This document shows, one piece after another, positions 12,201 through 27,664 of a DNA stretch of 64,000 nt. The stretch's first letter is position 1; each line of letters opens with the position of its first letter. A model generated the notes under the pieces. The model had not been told where the DNA came from. It saw nothing but the letters and a program-made list of their open reading frames with translations, and searched no databases. Position numbers and translations under genes: made by a program. The DNA is from Dirofilaria immitis (Eukaryota > Nematoda > Chromadorea > Rhabditida > Onchocercidae), in assembly GCA_024305405.1 (NCBI GenBank), contig JAKNDB010000087.1:2542001-2606000 (forward strand). The letters run 5' to 3'.

Positions 12201-15200
12201 ATGGGGTGTTTCATCTAAATCAATGCAACGTTTACTCAAACCAACTTATGCCGATAGTAAGTTAATTTTTTTAACTAAAACTATTTAATTAAAAAAATTT
12301 GCATTTGTTTCAATGATAATATTATCAGTAATAATATCATTAAGAAAAGTCTTGAATTGTTCGATATCATTTTATACTTTTGCAATATTTTAATAAAGTC
12401 ATATATATTACACTTATAGTATATATTATATTTTTGGGAATTTAAATCAAGAAACTATATCAAAAATTTTGAAAACTAATTTATAGCTATTTTGTTACAG
12501 AAATTTCGAAACCTCGTATTTCAATTAATGGTTCATCACTTCCAAGTGCTCGAAAAATATCACATAATCTTATCACTGAACCAACTGAACGATATGCTTC
12601 ATATTCAATGATGATTGCTCAATGGGCAATGTTTATTTATGAAGATATTATTCATATTGGTGTAACTACTCTTTACGAAGGTATTCATTCTCAATAAAAT
12701 CGAAATAAGAAAACAAAAACAATTAAATTATAATAGTTTCATATCAGATATATGCTACACTTATTATAATACAGATAGGATTCATTTAATTTTTATTTGA
12801 CTTTTTTTTGTTTTCAAAATTTGAATAATTTGAAAATATTTTAATGGAAAAATAAAACGAATGATTTTTTCGAAAAAAATTCAATGTATATTTGCTGAAT
12901 ACGAATATTATATTTATCAGTGATAAAATGATAAGAAAATTATTTCAAAAAAGTGAGCAACAAGATTTTTTGAATAAGATTTTAGGCAATCAATCAAAAC
13001 CATTATTATGTTGCAATCAGCAATACATTCATCCGGAATGTTATCCAATAGAAGCCGATGAAAATGATATGATTTATTCGAGTTATTTTTATTGATAATT
13101 CAAAAAAATTATTTATAAATGTTTATTTTCATAATTAACAGCTTTGTTTTTATAAAATTTGTTTATATGTCTATTTCTAAATGATATCTAATCTTTTTTT
13201 CTTTTTTGCTTTTTTTTGAAATTTTCAAATATTTAAATTAATTATCACAGCATTAACACGATGTCTACCATATGTACGTACGGCAACTTCACCTCGGGAA
13301 AATTGTTCATTTGGTCCTCGAGAGCAAGTTAATCAAGCAACATCTTATCTTGATGCTAGTAATATATATGGTAATACTGTGGAACGTGCTAATAAACTTC
13401 GTCAATATGAAAATGGTTCGTTGTAATCAATTGCTTAACATTTCAATTATATCTCTGATAATATTTTTCATTAAAATTCATAATTGCAAAATTCTGAAAA
13501 TATATGCATAAATTTAAATAAATTGATATTTAGATAGTGAAAAAATCTTTTTATTATTTAATTATACAAATATTTAATGTTTGATATTTAATTATACATT
13601 AAATTATACAATTAATCATTTATAAATATAATTGAATTGTTATATCAATATCGAATATGAATATTTGGAATAATTTTTACGAGAAATTTAATTTAGAGAA
13701 GTTCATAACTTTAAATTTAACTAACATTTTTATAGGTTTTTATTATCACAGAAAGATTCACAATACAATATCACTTTATTGCCAAATACAACTGATGATA
13801 TTTGTTCGAAAAATAGAAATTCACGAAGATGTTTTTTAACAGATGGAAAGTTTACAAATTTATTTCCAACACAAACTGCCCTGCATACGATATGGTTACG
13901 TCAACACAATAATATTGCTAAAGAATTAAAAGTTCGACATAATTTATTAATCGATAAAATTAAAAGGGATGAATGAATAGAAAAACTATGATGATATAAT
14001 AAATTTCAATAAAAATGATTTGAAAACTAATTAATCAAAATACTTTTTGCAATTATTTTCATTATTATTCTTCCTTAATTATTATCAATTTAAGGATATA
14101 AATATTGGATGGGATGATGAAAAATTATTTCAAGAATCACGTCGAATTATTATTGCACAAATTCAACATATTACTTATAATGAATTTTTACCAATTATTG
14201 TTGGGATGAGTAAATTAAGACAATATGATATTAAATTACGATCAAATGGCTATGATAGTGATTATGATTTGGTAAAATAAAAGTTTTTGATCCTTTAATT
14301 TTCAGATTGCTTTTTAAATTAATTTTAAAATAATCATATAATGTGTTTCTGATCATAAATAATAGTAAGTTATTATTATATCACAGAGAATAGATGGAAC
14401 AGCATTAAACGAATATGCATCTGCGGTTGGATTATTCTATTATTCGCTGTTCTCCGATCATGTGCTTCTGTATGAAAGTAATGAAGTAAATCATGGGATC
14501 GAGAAATCCTGGAATTCTTTCATTAATGATCCAGAATTATTTTATAACGGTAAAATGGATACCATTTTAAGGTATTACTTACTCATTTTAACTAATTTTG
14601 ATTTTATTTCAAGTTAAATTTCTTTAAACATTAAATCAATTAAACAGTCGGCAAAATTTTAAGTTAAATTAATCAAAGTGAAAGTTTAAAAGATTTAATT
14701 TCCACTTTAGCAAAGTCAAAAATTATACTCCTAAATCAATTAAATAGGTTTATTATTAGCAAAAATTTAACTCTCGATACGTTATCATCATGATCATACC
14801 CTTGTTATTAGTAAAGTACTCATTTGTTTTCTTTGTTATTAATATTTTCGAACTCTAATTCTAATAAAATTTGCTAATTTTGCAGATTTTTATTACGTGA
14901 AACAATTCAGAAGCCTGGATTACATATGAATAAATATTTCAAAAATGAATTCCTTCGCGGTGAAGGTAATTATGGACTTGATTTAGCAGCAATGATCATA
15001 CAAATGGGTCGAGATCATGGAATCCCGGGATATACTGCTTTTCGAAGCGCATGTGGCCTTGAACGCCCAACTAACTTCACTGATTTGGCTGATATAGTAA
15101 TTCCCTTGAGATATTCATTATGGTTAAACTAAAAATCAAATTGCTATATTTAATATTTCAAACAATTGAATTGAACTATCTAACGATTAATTCCATTTTT

Positions 15201-18200
15201 CTATTTCAATGATTAATAACTTCTCAAATATTTTTTATATAATAAAAAAAAAGAATATACTCATCGATCAATTATTCTTATCATAGGTAGTTAAATCACT
15301 TGATTTGGATGAATTAGCAAAGTTGTATGATCACATCGATGACGTCGATTTATTTGTACTTGGCATGGCTGAGAAGCCAGAAATTGGTGCATTAGTTGGA
15401 CCAACATTTGCATGCATTATCGGTAGACAATTCCAAAAGGTTACATATTTAGTAATTCGCATACTTTTTGAACTAATAAACAAATTTATGGATTAGTAAT
15501 CGAAATGATAATAATAATATTCGTTATATATTTATATGATTAACTTAATTTTGCTGAGCTAAACTTTAGTTGGATCCTTTAGGTCTTTTTAGCAAGAAGT
15601 TTTAAAAAGTATATTTTTTTAAATTTACGTTTTCTTTTTAAAAGTATTTGAATTATCTTTTATCTATTTATCCTAAATTCTAATCATTTAAAAGTTGATA
15701 TTATATTCTTCTTAATTCATTTAAAAGATTTTACATATTGGATGGTTTTAGAAATTTGTCTGTCAAATTGCTATTTAAATTTTTAAGTCAATACCGTAAC
15801 CAAAATGCTGCTGTTGAAGTAAAAAAATGGCGTAATATATTTTTGACAAAAAAATATATAAAACATTTTATGCTTCCTTACAGTTCAATTTTGAGATTAA
15901 TAAAAATGAAAATAATTAAGGAATGAAATGAAAATAAATAAATAAACATGAAATAAATTTTAATTCGTTTATTTTTAATTTTATTAAGTTAAGATTCGTC
16001 GAGGTGATCGATTTTGGTATGAAAATTTTTTTGTACCAACAGCGTTTACATTGGAACAGCTGGAAGAAATTCGAAAGACAACATTAGCTCGAATAATATG
16101 TGATAATTCGAAAGGCATTCAACAAATTCAACCCAATGTTTTTATACTTGCTGATATTTATCGGTAATTAAACGATGATTTATTATAAAGCGCGTTCATT
16201 CAAATTTGTATATTAAAAAACTTAGCACTTTTTTTATGTGATTTTAATTTAATTATCAGAGATATAAAATGAAAAGAAAAAAAAGCGATGATAAAATAGA
16301 TGGCAAAAATAAGTATAAAAAGTATTTTGAAAAAGATAAGAATATGCAAATATTATGCGAGATTAGAATAGTATCATGAATTTGATTAAAATTTTTATTC
16401 AAATAATTCGCTGTTATTTATTTGTTGACAAATTTCATGCAGGAATTCTCCCGTATATTGTAACTCAACAATAATCGATACAATTGATTTAACAAAATGG
16501 ACTGATCAAGAGCCTAGGCTTAAATTACCTATAACAATGGCTACATTAGAAAAAGCAATACGATTGGGTGCTGAACATGCAAAGTATTTGAATGAAGCCG
16601 AAGCAAATCGGATTAAGACACTTAGTAATGATAAAACTTGATGAATTCAGTCTTCTTTTGCTTACTTTTTCTAAGTTTGAAGAATTTATTTATTTAATAA
16701 TAAATATATTAACACTTATAATATTAGGAAGACATTTTCATTTTTATGTTATATTAGGAGGAAATGGAAATATGAGTAGTCAACAAAGTTCAGCGATTTG
16801 TGAGCATTCAATTCTGATGGCACCAAAAATGTATCGTTGGAAATTTCACGTCGTGCAGAAGTTCTTCGCGAAACGACCAAAATTTTATTAAGAGGGCAAA
16901 TTTAAATTGTTTACAAAAATTAATATAAATTTCATTTAAACTTTTAAATTTGATAATTTTACACAAATTTACATGTAGCATTATTTAGTGATGGTTTGAG
17001 TGAAGAAGAACGCTTGCCATTAGAATTAGATTTGCCAACATTGCAACGTTTACTTCCTGAAATTGACGTATCGCAGTTTGTTGGAAATATTACGAATTTT
17101 TTGGGCGAAGAAAATCCATCAATCGAGGAATGCTTATCACAACCATTACCATGCGATCATACCACTAAATATCGTACATTTTCCGGATGGTGTAATAATT
17201 TGAAATTTCCACATTATGGCAATGCATTTGCACCGATGCGTCGTTTACTAGATCCGGTTTATGAGGATGGTAATTTTTCTTTTTAAATTTAAAAATTTTT
17301 ATTATTTTTATATACCATAACATACGATTATCCATTTGAAAAAGAAGAAATTTTTTGCCGAATTTTTCTAAAATTCTTTTCACAATCCGTACCGGAATCA
17401 TTTTTACATATCTTTTCTGAAATTCGTTTCTAGCGAAATTTTGCTTTATATAAATTATTTCAAATAATAATGCCGATGATTATTTATATGTTAAGCTTAT
17501 TACTATAGGCTTCGATAGTCCACGGATATTGGGTGATAACAGACGTAACTTACCATCCGCTCGAAAGGTATCAAATGCTGTGCATGCAGAAAAACCTGTA
17601 TTTCATACCATATATACACATATGTTAATGCAAATGGGACAAATAATTGATCATGATTTTGCTCATTCTCCAGTTTCAAGAGGTTTCATATTTAAATTAT
17701 GATATTTATTTTATTTACATAATAGGCATATTAATATAATTAATAAATTTAAAACAATAAATTGAAATATTAGTAATAACAATTATGAAAATTTTAAATT
17801 TCAATAACATTTTGAATATTTTTATAGATAAAATTGAAATTTTAAATTTTGATTTTATAATTTTTGATTTATTCTTATATTTTCAGAGTTTTAATTTTCC
17901 ATGGAATTTTTTTTTATTTTTTTTAACAGGACCTGGAAACACGATCTTAGATTGTAGTCGTTGTGATTCAGCTGAAACAGTATCCATACATTGTTTTCCT
18001 ATACCAATCGAAAATGATGATCCTTATTTTCCACATTTAAATGATAATGGTGAACCAAGATGTATATCATTTGTTAGATCTCTTCTAGGACAACTTACTC
18101 TTGGATATCGAAATCAAGTATATACATATTTATATATATATATATATATATATGATTTTATTAAATATGTAATAAAATATAACTAATTCTTTCAGCCTAA

Positions 18201-21200
18201 TCCAAATACAGAAATAATTAAAAATTTAGATAGATTAATTTAAATAAAAATTTTTGAAATTTAACCAATTTTTAGTTGAATCAATTGACTTCTTATATTG
18301 ATGCTTCTTTTATTTATGGTTCAACGAAATGTGAAGCAAATAAGCTACGTTTGTTTAGCCAAGGACGTCTTGCTTATACAAATCTTGGCTTCAATCGAGA
18401 AGCTTTACCACAAGGACATCAGGAAAGAGATTGCAGGTTCTTTCTTTACTTCATCTGATCAACTAAAAATTCTATTCATCAAAATTTGAAATAATTTACG
18501 AAAAAATTACCTATTCATAATGTCTAACTATAAATATCTAATAAAAAGTGTAAATATTTAAATTATTCATTTTAAGTTTAGAATTTCATAGGTTCGAAAT
18601 TTTTTCTCCAAATTTAGCGCTAACAAGGAAAAATTAAAGAAATGTTGTTTTATAGATCCAATCCACAATATCCATGCTTCAATGCTGGTGATGAACGTAG
18701 TAATGAACAACCAGGCCTTACCGTTCTACATACATTATTTCTTAGAGAGCATAATCGTATTGCAATAAGTTTAAGTAATATTAACAGTCATTGGTTTGAT
18801 GAAAAGATATATTTGGTAATTAAATTTTTGAATTTTATTATTTTAAATTTAAGCATAAAATTTTAATTTTTCAATTTAGAAAATTTCTACTAATTTTTTC
18901 GAATAATAAAAAATTAATATAATATATATAGGAAACACGACGTATAATGGGTGCTAAAGTACAACATATTGTTTATAATGAATGGTTACCTATTATATTA
19001 GGTTCTGAAGCTATTGCAAAATATGATCTTATACCACGAAAAATTGGTTATTATCATGGTAATTAAATTGTATTAATTTTTAAATTCATTATTTTTACTT
19101 AATTAAATCATGATTGGATTATTATTTTGTAATATTTAATTTTAATTAGAAAAATAATCAATAATAATTTAAGGATATGATGATAAATGTGATGCTACAA
19201 TGACACATGAAATGGCAACAGCAGCATTTCGTTTTGGTCATTCACTTATACGTAATATATTCCCACGTATGAATGCTAAATATCAAGAAAAAGTAGATGG
19301 TCTCGATTTAAAAGTAAACATATTGTTAATTAACTCATAAGATAGAACAATACGAAGTAATATTTTTGTTATTGTTTATTAAAGTAATATTTATAGACAT
19401 CATTCAATAATGTGACATTTTACTATACTTTGGAAAATGGTCATATTGAATCAATAATTATGGGTCTTCTTGGATCACGTAGGTAAGTAATCAGAAATTA
19501 TAGACTTCTTTGGATCAGATAGGTAAATTACATTTGTAAATAAACAATGATTATGACAATATAAAATATATTATTATTAAATTCGCATTAATCTTTTCTT
19601 ATATAAAATGTATAATTATAGTATGGATTTTGATCGTCATATCAGTGATGCTATACGTAATCATTTATTTCAACGATCAACTGATTCATATACAGGTATG
19701 GATCTTCCTGCAATTAATATACAACGTGGAAGAGATCATGGTATACCACCATATAATTCATATCGGTATAATTTTACTACAAAATTAATTAGACAAAAAT
19801 AAAACTTTTTATTTATATTTTAAATTAAAATTATTTATATTTTAAATTTGAAAGATTATCAAAAAATAATTTATTATATAATTTTAATCATAGATAAGTT
19901 TAAAAATATTACCAAATAAAGATAAAAAAGTTCCAGTGAAATATGTGGAATGCATCGTGCAAGAAATTTTGATGACTTAAAAGATATGATGGATGAAAGG
20001 ACAATAGTCGAATTACGAAGCGTTTATAATCATGTAGATGATATTGATCTATTTCCGGGTATAATGTCTGAAAAACCACTCAAAGGTTGGTTGAATTAGA
20101 AGCTATGTTAAACATTGTTTTTTTTTCTTTTGTAAATTATAATTCCAATTTTTAGAATCTTATAATTTTAATTTTTTTTTTTTTTATGCTTTATCGGAAA
20201 CCAATAATTTCTGTTTAATGCATGAACATAGCTTCTAAAATAATTAATTAAAAGTTTGAATAAGAAATTAATTGCAAAAAAGATAGCAAACATATAAAAT
20301 TTTATATTACGAAATTTTTCCTATTTTTATGAGAAATACTAATAAATTTAAAGTAATTCTTGAAACAATCGTTAGTTTTTTCCTTTTTTTTGAAAATTTA
20401 AGGAGCGCTAGTTGGACCAATGCTAATATGCATCATTGGCGAACAATTTCAACGATTAAAGCGTTGCGATCGATTCTATTACGAAAACGATAATCCAATA
20501 ACAAAGTTTACACCAGGTTTGTTATTGTCATAAAAACTAGTATATGGAACAAAGGACTGAAGATGAGAAAAAGTTAATTAAAAATTATCGTCGATTAAAT
20601 CAGATTTCAATTCATTTTTTTCTGAAGATCTTAGATGCTGTTTACTATTTATTATGTGCCCGCCCTATTTATTATGAACTGCTATTTCCGATGAAGAATA
20701 TATAAAATGAATTTTCGCGTCTCCAGTAATTATCCGAATTTTCACCTTTTGATTCTCTTACTTTTTAGAAGAGAAAGACCAGACGAATATATCGAATTTA
20801 GTAATGTTTAATATAACAAAGAAAAAAACTAAGCTTTAGGATATATATAAAAATATAAGAAGGCAGTAAACTTATATGTATACAACATCGAATACATCAA
20901 CGCAAAAAAATAAAAATAAAAACATTTTAACTTATTAAATGAGAAGAATATGGTACTATAGCACAGATGAAAATAAGTAAATCCTTTTCTTTTAAAATAT
21001 AATTCATTATTTTCGCATAATATTTATGAGAATGTGAAATATGAAAAATCTAATTTACCTATTTGCTTGATTTTCTGAAACAATGAAATTACATAAATTT
21101 CATGAAATATTTGAATTTTAGATCAATTAGCAGAAATACGAAAAACAACATTAAGTAAACTCATTTGTGCCAATAGTCAATATGCGCGTAATATTCAACC

Positions 21201-21914
21201 AAATGCATTTCTTATGCCAAATAATTTAACGTTTGTTTAAATTTCAATTCTTTTATATTATTATAGTATTTATTTAAACTTCTTAAAAGAAATCAATTTG
21301 TTAATTTATATATTGGCAAAATATCTAATTTCAGAAATGCGCCAGTGAAATGTTCTGAACTACCGGAAATTGATATTTATAAATGGCTTGATCAACGTAA
21401 AATACTTATACTTTTTACCTTTCTAATCATTGAAATTCAAATAGAATATAACTTTGAAAAGAACTGAAATTTTTTTTCAGATTTTTGTACGGTAGATAAT
21501 CGAGTTATTCAAATGGGAAGGACAGAACGTATAAAGCCATGTATTATGTGTACATGTACCGCTGAAGGAGTATGTTTGAAATGTTCAAACATTTGAAATT
21601 TTCTTACATTAAGCAATTTGATGGAAAATAAAATTTCTAGATTTCTCAATTAAATTAGTGTCTCATAAGCAAATTAAATTTTAGGTAGAATGTCATGCGA
21701 TGATAATTGATCACTGCGAATCATTACTAAACCATTATCTTTTATCAGAAGTAATCGACGTACGTATATTCTTTTTTTTTTTGATTATTTTTTCGAGAAA
21801 AAATAATAAATTTTGCATAATTTGCATTGAACGATATCATTTTTCCCTTTATAGGATACAGCTTGCGTAATACAATGCTCATCATTGATACGTCAAAGAA
21901 ACGGAAAACTTTAA
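9264..21914 (+). CDS. Secreted double-domain animal haem peroxidase, 31 exons, 1536 aa
   Basis: Exons: 9264-9429, 10890-11057, 11760-11876, 12029-12256, 12501-12680, 12986-13081, 13251-13422, 13736-13931, 14095-14271, 14387-14571, 14886-15096, 15287-15439, 15994-16163, 16443-16624, 16805-16895, 16989-17269, 17509-17682, 17930-18117, 18276-18436, 18656-18815, 18932-19058, 19174-19313, 19397-19482, 19622-19765, 19937-20085, 20403-20516, 21122-21230, 21335-21396, 21481-21569, 21685-21759, 21855-21914. They sum to 4611 bases, open throughout. Residues 1-20 form a signal peptide, followed by RQRR (26-29), a possible furin site. Two An_peroxidase domains follow, about residues 150-750 and 880-1450. 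Domain 2 is complete: distal GQIIDHD (Asp972, His973), Arg1113 and Glu1116 in GDERSNEQ, proximal His1217 in FRFGHSL. Domain 1 keeps the fold motifs ([18 protein letters not shown]) but lacks these residues. The C-terminal tail is Cys-rich. The architecture matches nematode tandem-domain peroxidases, which are inferred to act outside the cell, for example in cuticle cross-linking. Introns 14 and 15 have unusual splice sites. Confidence 0.95.
12501..14571 (+). other. Degenerate active site of peroxidase domain 1 (pseudoperoxidase)
   Basis: Aligned by hand to domain 2 of the same protein and to the animal peroxidase motifs. The distal motif GQIIDHD is AMFIYED, so the distal Gln, haem-linked Asp and distal His become Met270, Tyr273 and Glu274. 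The catalytic Arg and haem-linked Glu of GDERSNE are replaced: the segment reads DGKFTNL, with Phe415 and Leu418 at these places. The proximal FRFGHSL is GLFYYSL, so the haem-ligand His is Tyr519. Exons are open, phases match and no stop occurs, so this is a maintained coding domain, not a dead gene. Confidence 0.85.
16896..16988 (+). other. GC-AG intron in the peroxidase gene
   Basis: Exon 15 ends ...AAGAGG and the intron begins gcaaat; no gt is available before an in-frame TAA a few bases on. Using gc as donor and the ttatttag acceptor before 16989 keeps the frame exactly and restores the linker between the two peroxidase domains. Confidence 0.65.
18129..18153. repeat. (TA)n microsatellite inside a peroxidase intron
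   Basis: A run of about 12 TA units lies a few bases after the donor of exon 18. Confidence 0.9.
19457..19530. repeat. Imperfect 40-base tandem duplication spanning an exon end
   Basis: The segment attatgggtcttcttggatc...aggtaagta, holding the end of exon 23 and its donor, recurs 40 bases later as attatagacttctttggatc...aggtaaatt. The second copy lies in the intron and keeps a potential aggtaa donor. Confidence 0.75.
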
Positions 21915-22866
21915 TTCTTTCCGATATATCCATCACAGATGAAAATAATAAATTCAAAAATAGCAATTATTTGAAATTATAAAATGACAATTTAATATAC
22001 TTTATTAGTAATATTTTATTAATAAATATTTTCAATTCGAATAAATATAAAACATTTATTAGAATACTGATAACTCTATTTATACTGATATTTTCCAATA
22101 TTTTTGAAAGTGTAGCAAATAAACTGTGAGATTTTACAAAAAAATACATTTATTGTTTGAATTAACCCATATGTTTCTATTTGCTTTATTGGATGCGGAA
22201 AAAATGATAAGAAATATTCTTCTGATATAAATTGAAGATTTGTCTTTGAAATCCAAAGTCTAAATAATTTCAACTATTATGTATACAATCTATTTTAGAT
22301 TGTAAATCCCAATGTATATCCATGTGTATTTTCCTATTAGTTATCTATATTGTATTCATAGTTGCAAGCAACTTTCTTATTGAATAGATTATACGAGACT
22401 GAAAAAGTAAATAATTCTTTACTGATAACAACTGCCATTTATGTCAATAAAATTATGATGATATTATTACAAGTTAACTTTACAGCAAATCTAGCAAATT
22501 AACCAATAAATAAATAAATGAATCATAAGGTTTTTATCAAATGCATATCTTATCAGATCATCCGAAGTTTTGCTGAAATCAATTTAACTTAATAGGAAAA
22601 AAATCAAAATGAAAATTTTACTAAATAATTTGTACAACCTTGCTTACTTAAATTTCATACCATAACATTGTCTGAATGCTTTTAATAGATAATCATATAT
22701 ATTAAAATATCTGAAGACTAAAAATATTAAAGGAATGAAAGGTCTTTTAAATTCGGTTGCTGAACTTTTCGATATTATCTATGCTATTTTCCCAAGTGAA
22801 TTTTCTACTCGATAAGTTATGTCATAATTAAAGATTGAGTATCTGTCGGTTGACGGAAAATGTTGT

Positions 22867-23048
22867 TTATGTTATAAATATGATAGCACCGCAACGATAG
22901 GTACGACTTGAATCATTTAGTGTTCGAGAATGAGTACATTTTCTGCAAGATTTTACACAAAAATAGCAATCTTTCTCCACATATTGCCAACTGGTTGATC
23001 TATAGTTTTCCTTATCGAAATACCTATACTTGCAAGTTTCTGCCGTTA
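22867..23048 (-). CDS. Candidate Cys-rich terminal exon, unrecognised
   Basis: After a gaaatcag acceptor near 23049, a minus-strand frame runs about 60 codons to TAA at 22867. It includes eight cysteines in the order C, C-x2-C, C-x2-C, C with many Tyr, Arg and Ser residues (for example DCYFCVKSCRKCTHS). Such density of Cys in AT-rich DNA is unusual for chance and recalls small secreted nematode proteins. No signal peptide exon or start could be attached; a minus-strand ORF at 23225-23479 lies upstream but I cannot join it. It could equally be a relic. Confidence 0.35.
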
Positions 23049-23084
23049 CTGATTTCAAAAATCTGATTTTATTAAATAATACCT

Positions 23085-23178
23085 CCGATTTAGAACTCGA
23101 TTATGAATTAGCATAATAATGGAGGATAATTAGCATAATAACCGATTTAGAACTTGATTATGAATTAGCATAATAATT
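23085..23178. repeat. 57-base tandem duplication
   Basis: The motif ccgatttagaactcgattat plus gaattagcataataa at 23085 recurs from 23142 with one substitution in the aligned core; the shorter unit attagcataataa occurs three times in all. Confidence 0.8.
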
Positions 23179-25415
23179 CTAGTTTATGATTAAAATGGAC
23201 ATCGAAAATTTTCTTAAACTATTGCTATATTTTGAAAATATGAAAAAAGATTTTGAAATTTAAATTAATAATCAATGCAGCGAGTTTCAAAAAAGAATTT
23301 TTATTTATAGTTGGAAATTGTTGCATCTGATATGAATCTTTCATTCCAGACAGATATGATAAAATTATATATAGGCCGCTTAAGGAATTCTTCATGGTCT
23401 GATAAGTATTAAATGCGCCAAAATGCGACATTAAATCTTGAATTCTAATATAAATATTCTTTTTACTTCTGAAATTCAAAATTTAAAGATTTTCTCTTTG
23501 AAATCAAAGTTTCAGTGACTGTACATGAAATCGATTTCAAATTATCAATACCAATGCATTTCTTTAATAATTTCTAGTAGTTAGCAATGCTCTTTTCGCG
23601 TTCAAGTAAGTTTCTTCCCGAATGAGCTAAATCAAATGATAAAATGAATAATTTTTCATTGATAGAAGCGGCCGCTTATATCAGAAGTATAATGACATGA
23701 CAATCATTTTGTTATTAACTCTGATAAACTGATCAGTTAATGAATCACAGAATTTCATGAAATGCATATTTCATCTAATCATCTAATGTTTTCAAAGCTA
23801 TCAAAACTTTAATGAATTCATTCCTTTCTTCATGTAGCGCTTGCCGTGAAGGTTTTTGATCTGGAGAGGTTAATCGGAGGTTAGGAACAAAGAGGAATTT
23901 CTTTAGGGCTTATCTTAATACCGCTGAAGCAAGTGTTTGCCGTATTATGCTTTCTTGGTGAAACAACAATAAGATTAATCTTTATTGATATGATACTAAT
24001 TTGATGTATAGAATTAATCGAAAAATTTTACGATAATGATATCAATTCTACAACAGATTTATCACGTGAAATAAGCCTCAATAATAAAATTATCAATTTA
24101 TTTACCCATATTAATAATCGAGTAAATTTCTTTCATAAAATTGAATTTCAATGACACCTAATATTCATTCAATCTGAACTGCAATCGTTAATAATACTAT
24201 GCCAAACGACAACATCAACAGTTCGGGTCCAATGACATTCTCGTCATTTTTCGATTTTGCGATTCATTTTGAATTTTGGAATCTTATAGTATCCTCAGTG
24301 ATCGAAATTTACTGAAATTCAAGCTCAATTCGTTTTTAATTTACTGTAAAATAATCTCAAATTCTAATGAAAATATTTCGGATGACACTCCTTCTTTATT
24401 AATTTTTCAACTTTTTTTGTGAGCTTTATTTTGAAATTTTGAGTTCGTTTCCTTCATTTTTTTTCTATTGTATTGAAATTTCTTTTAACTATAAATTAAC
24501 TCCATATGCTATAAATTAACACGTTGTAAACTGTGCCAAAGTTGACATGTAGCAAACAAACTGCCATCATAAGAATTAAGATCAACTATTCGAATTAGAA
24601 TAAAAATAATCAATGCAAACTAAATGATCAGAATTATCAGCGCAAAGTAATATAATCTAATCACATCGAATAAAATATTTAAAAACTCTCGAAGATTTAA
24701 AGATCAGTCTTCCGACTGAATAATAACGAACAAATAGCGATACGTAACACCTTTGGATAATTGTATCTTTAACGCAGAATACAAAATCCTCCGTCCACAA
24801 TAATATCGCAACTATTTGCCGTTCCCAAGCATCGAGAAACCTCCGCGGAAATAAATATCATCTAGCGTAAACGACATAAAGTAAACGAAATCTCATGCCC
24901 GGGCAGACTTTAGTTTCTCTTTTTCGAGAAAATATACATGACTACTCCTTGTACTAATATTAGTTGAAATTTCAACTCATCAGGCATCATATCTGAGCAG
25001 GAAGCAAACTATCCAAAACCCAGAAACACACATCAGGAAACAGTGAACTTCAAATTTCATCAATTTTCAAATGACAGGACCATAACGATCTCTTTACAAA
25101 TGTGCACTAAAAAGAACCTTTCTGAACTGATTTATTACTAACAACTGGTTATAATAATAACATAAGCTACCCATAATAGCTTTAAAAAGCACAAAAATAT
25201 CAACTAAAAGAGATACAACACAAGACTTCTTGGAGGAAAGTGTTTAGGAGAAAGTTTTTAATTCTTTAAAAGTTATCGATAAAAATAAAGAAAAATTATG
25301 CATAACTACGCATATCAATAATAAAATCATATAGAAAGTTCTCATGTTATTTTCATAACACTCTTCTGGCTTTTCATAGAGCGAGTCCATGATAGCACCG
25401 ATATACCACTACTGT

Positions 25416-27664
<2,249 letters not shown>

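Larger units (their letters stand above)
21915..25415. other. Intergenic region between peroxidase and GAPDH genes
   Basis: Convergent 3' ends. Apart from a Cys-rich minus-strand ORF (22867-23048) and a 57-base tandem duplication (23085-23178) I see nothing coding. Base composition rises slightly in GC near 23800-25000, without a readable exon chain. Confidence 0.5.

Noticed and set aside
12892..12985. Longer version of peroxidase exon 6 beginning upstream
   Set aside because: Only the ttttag acceptor before 12986 preserves the phase and aligns with domain 2.
13415..13423. First gt after AATG as donor of peroxidase exon 7
   Set aside because: The next gtaatc donor at 13423 has better consensus and gives the right frame with the tatag acceptor at 13735.
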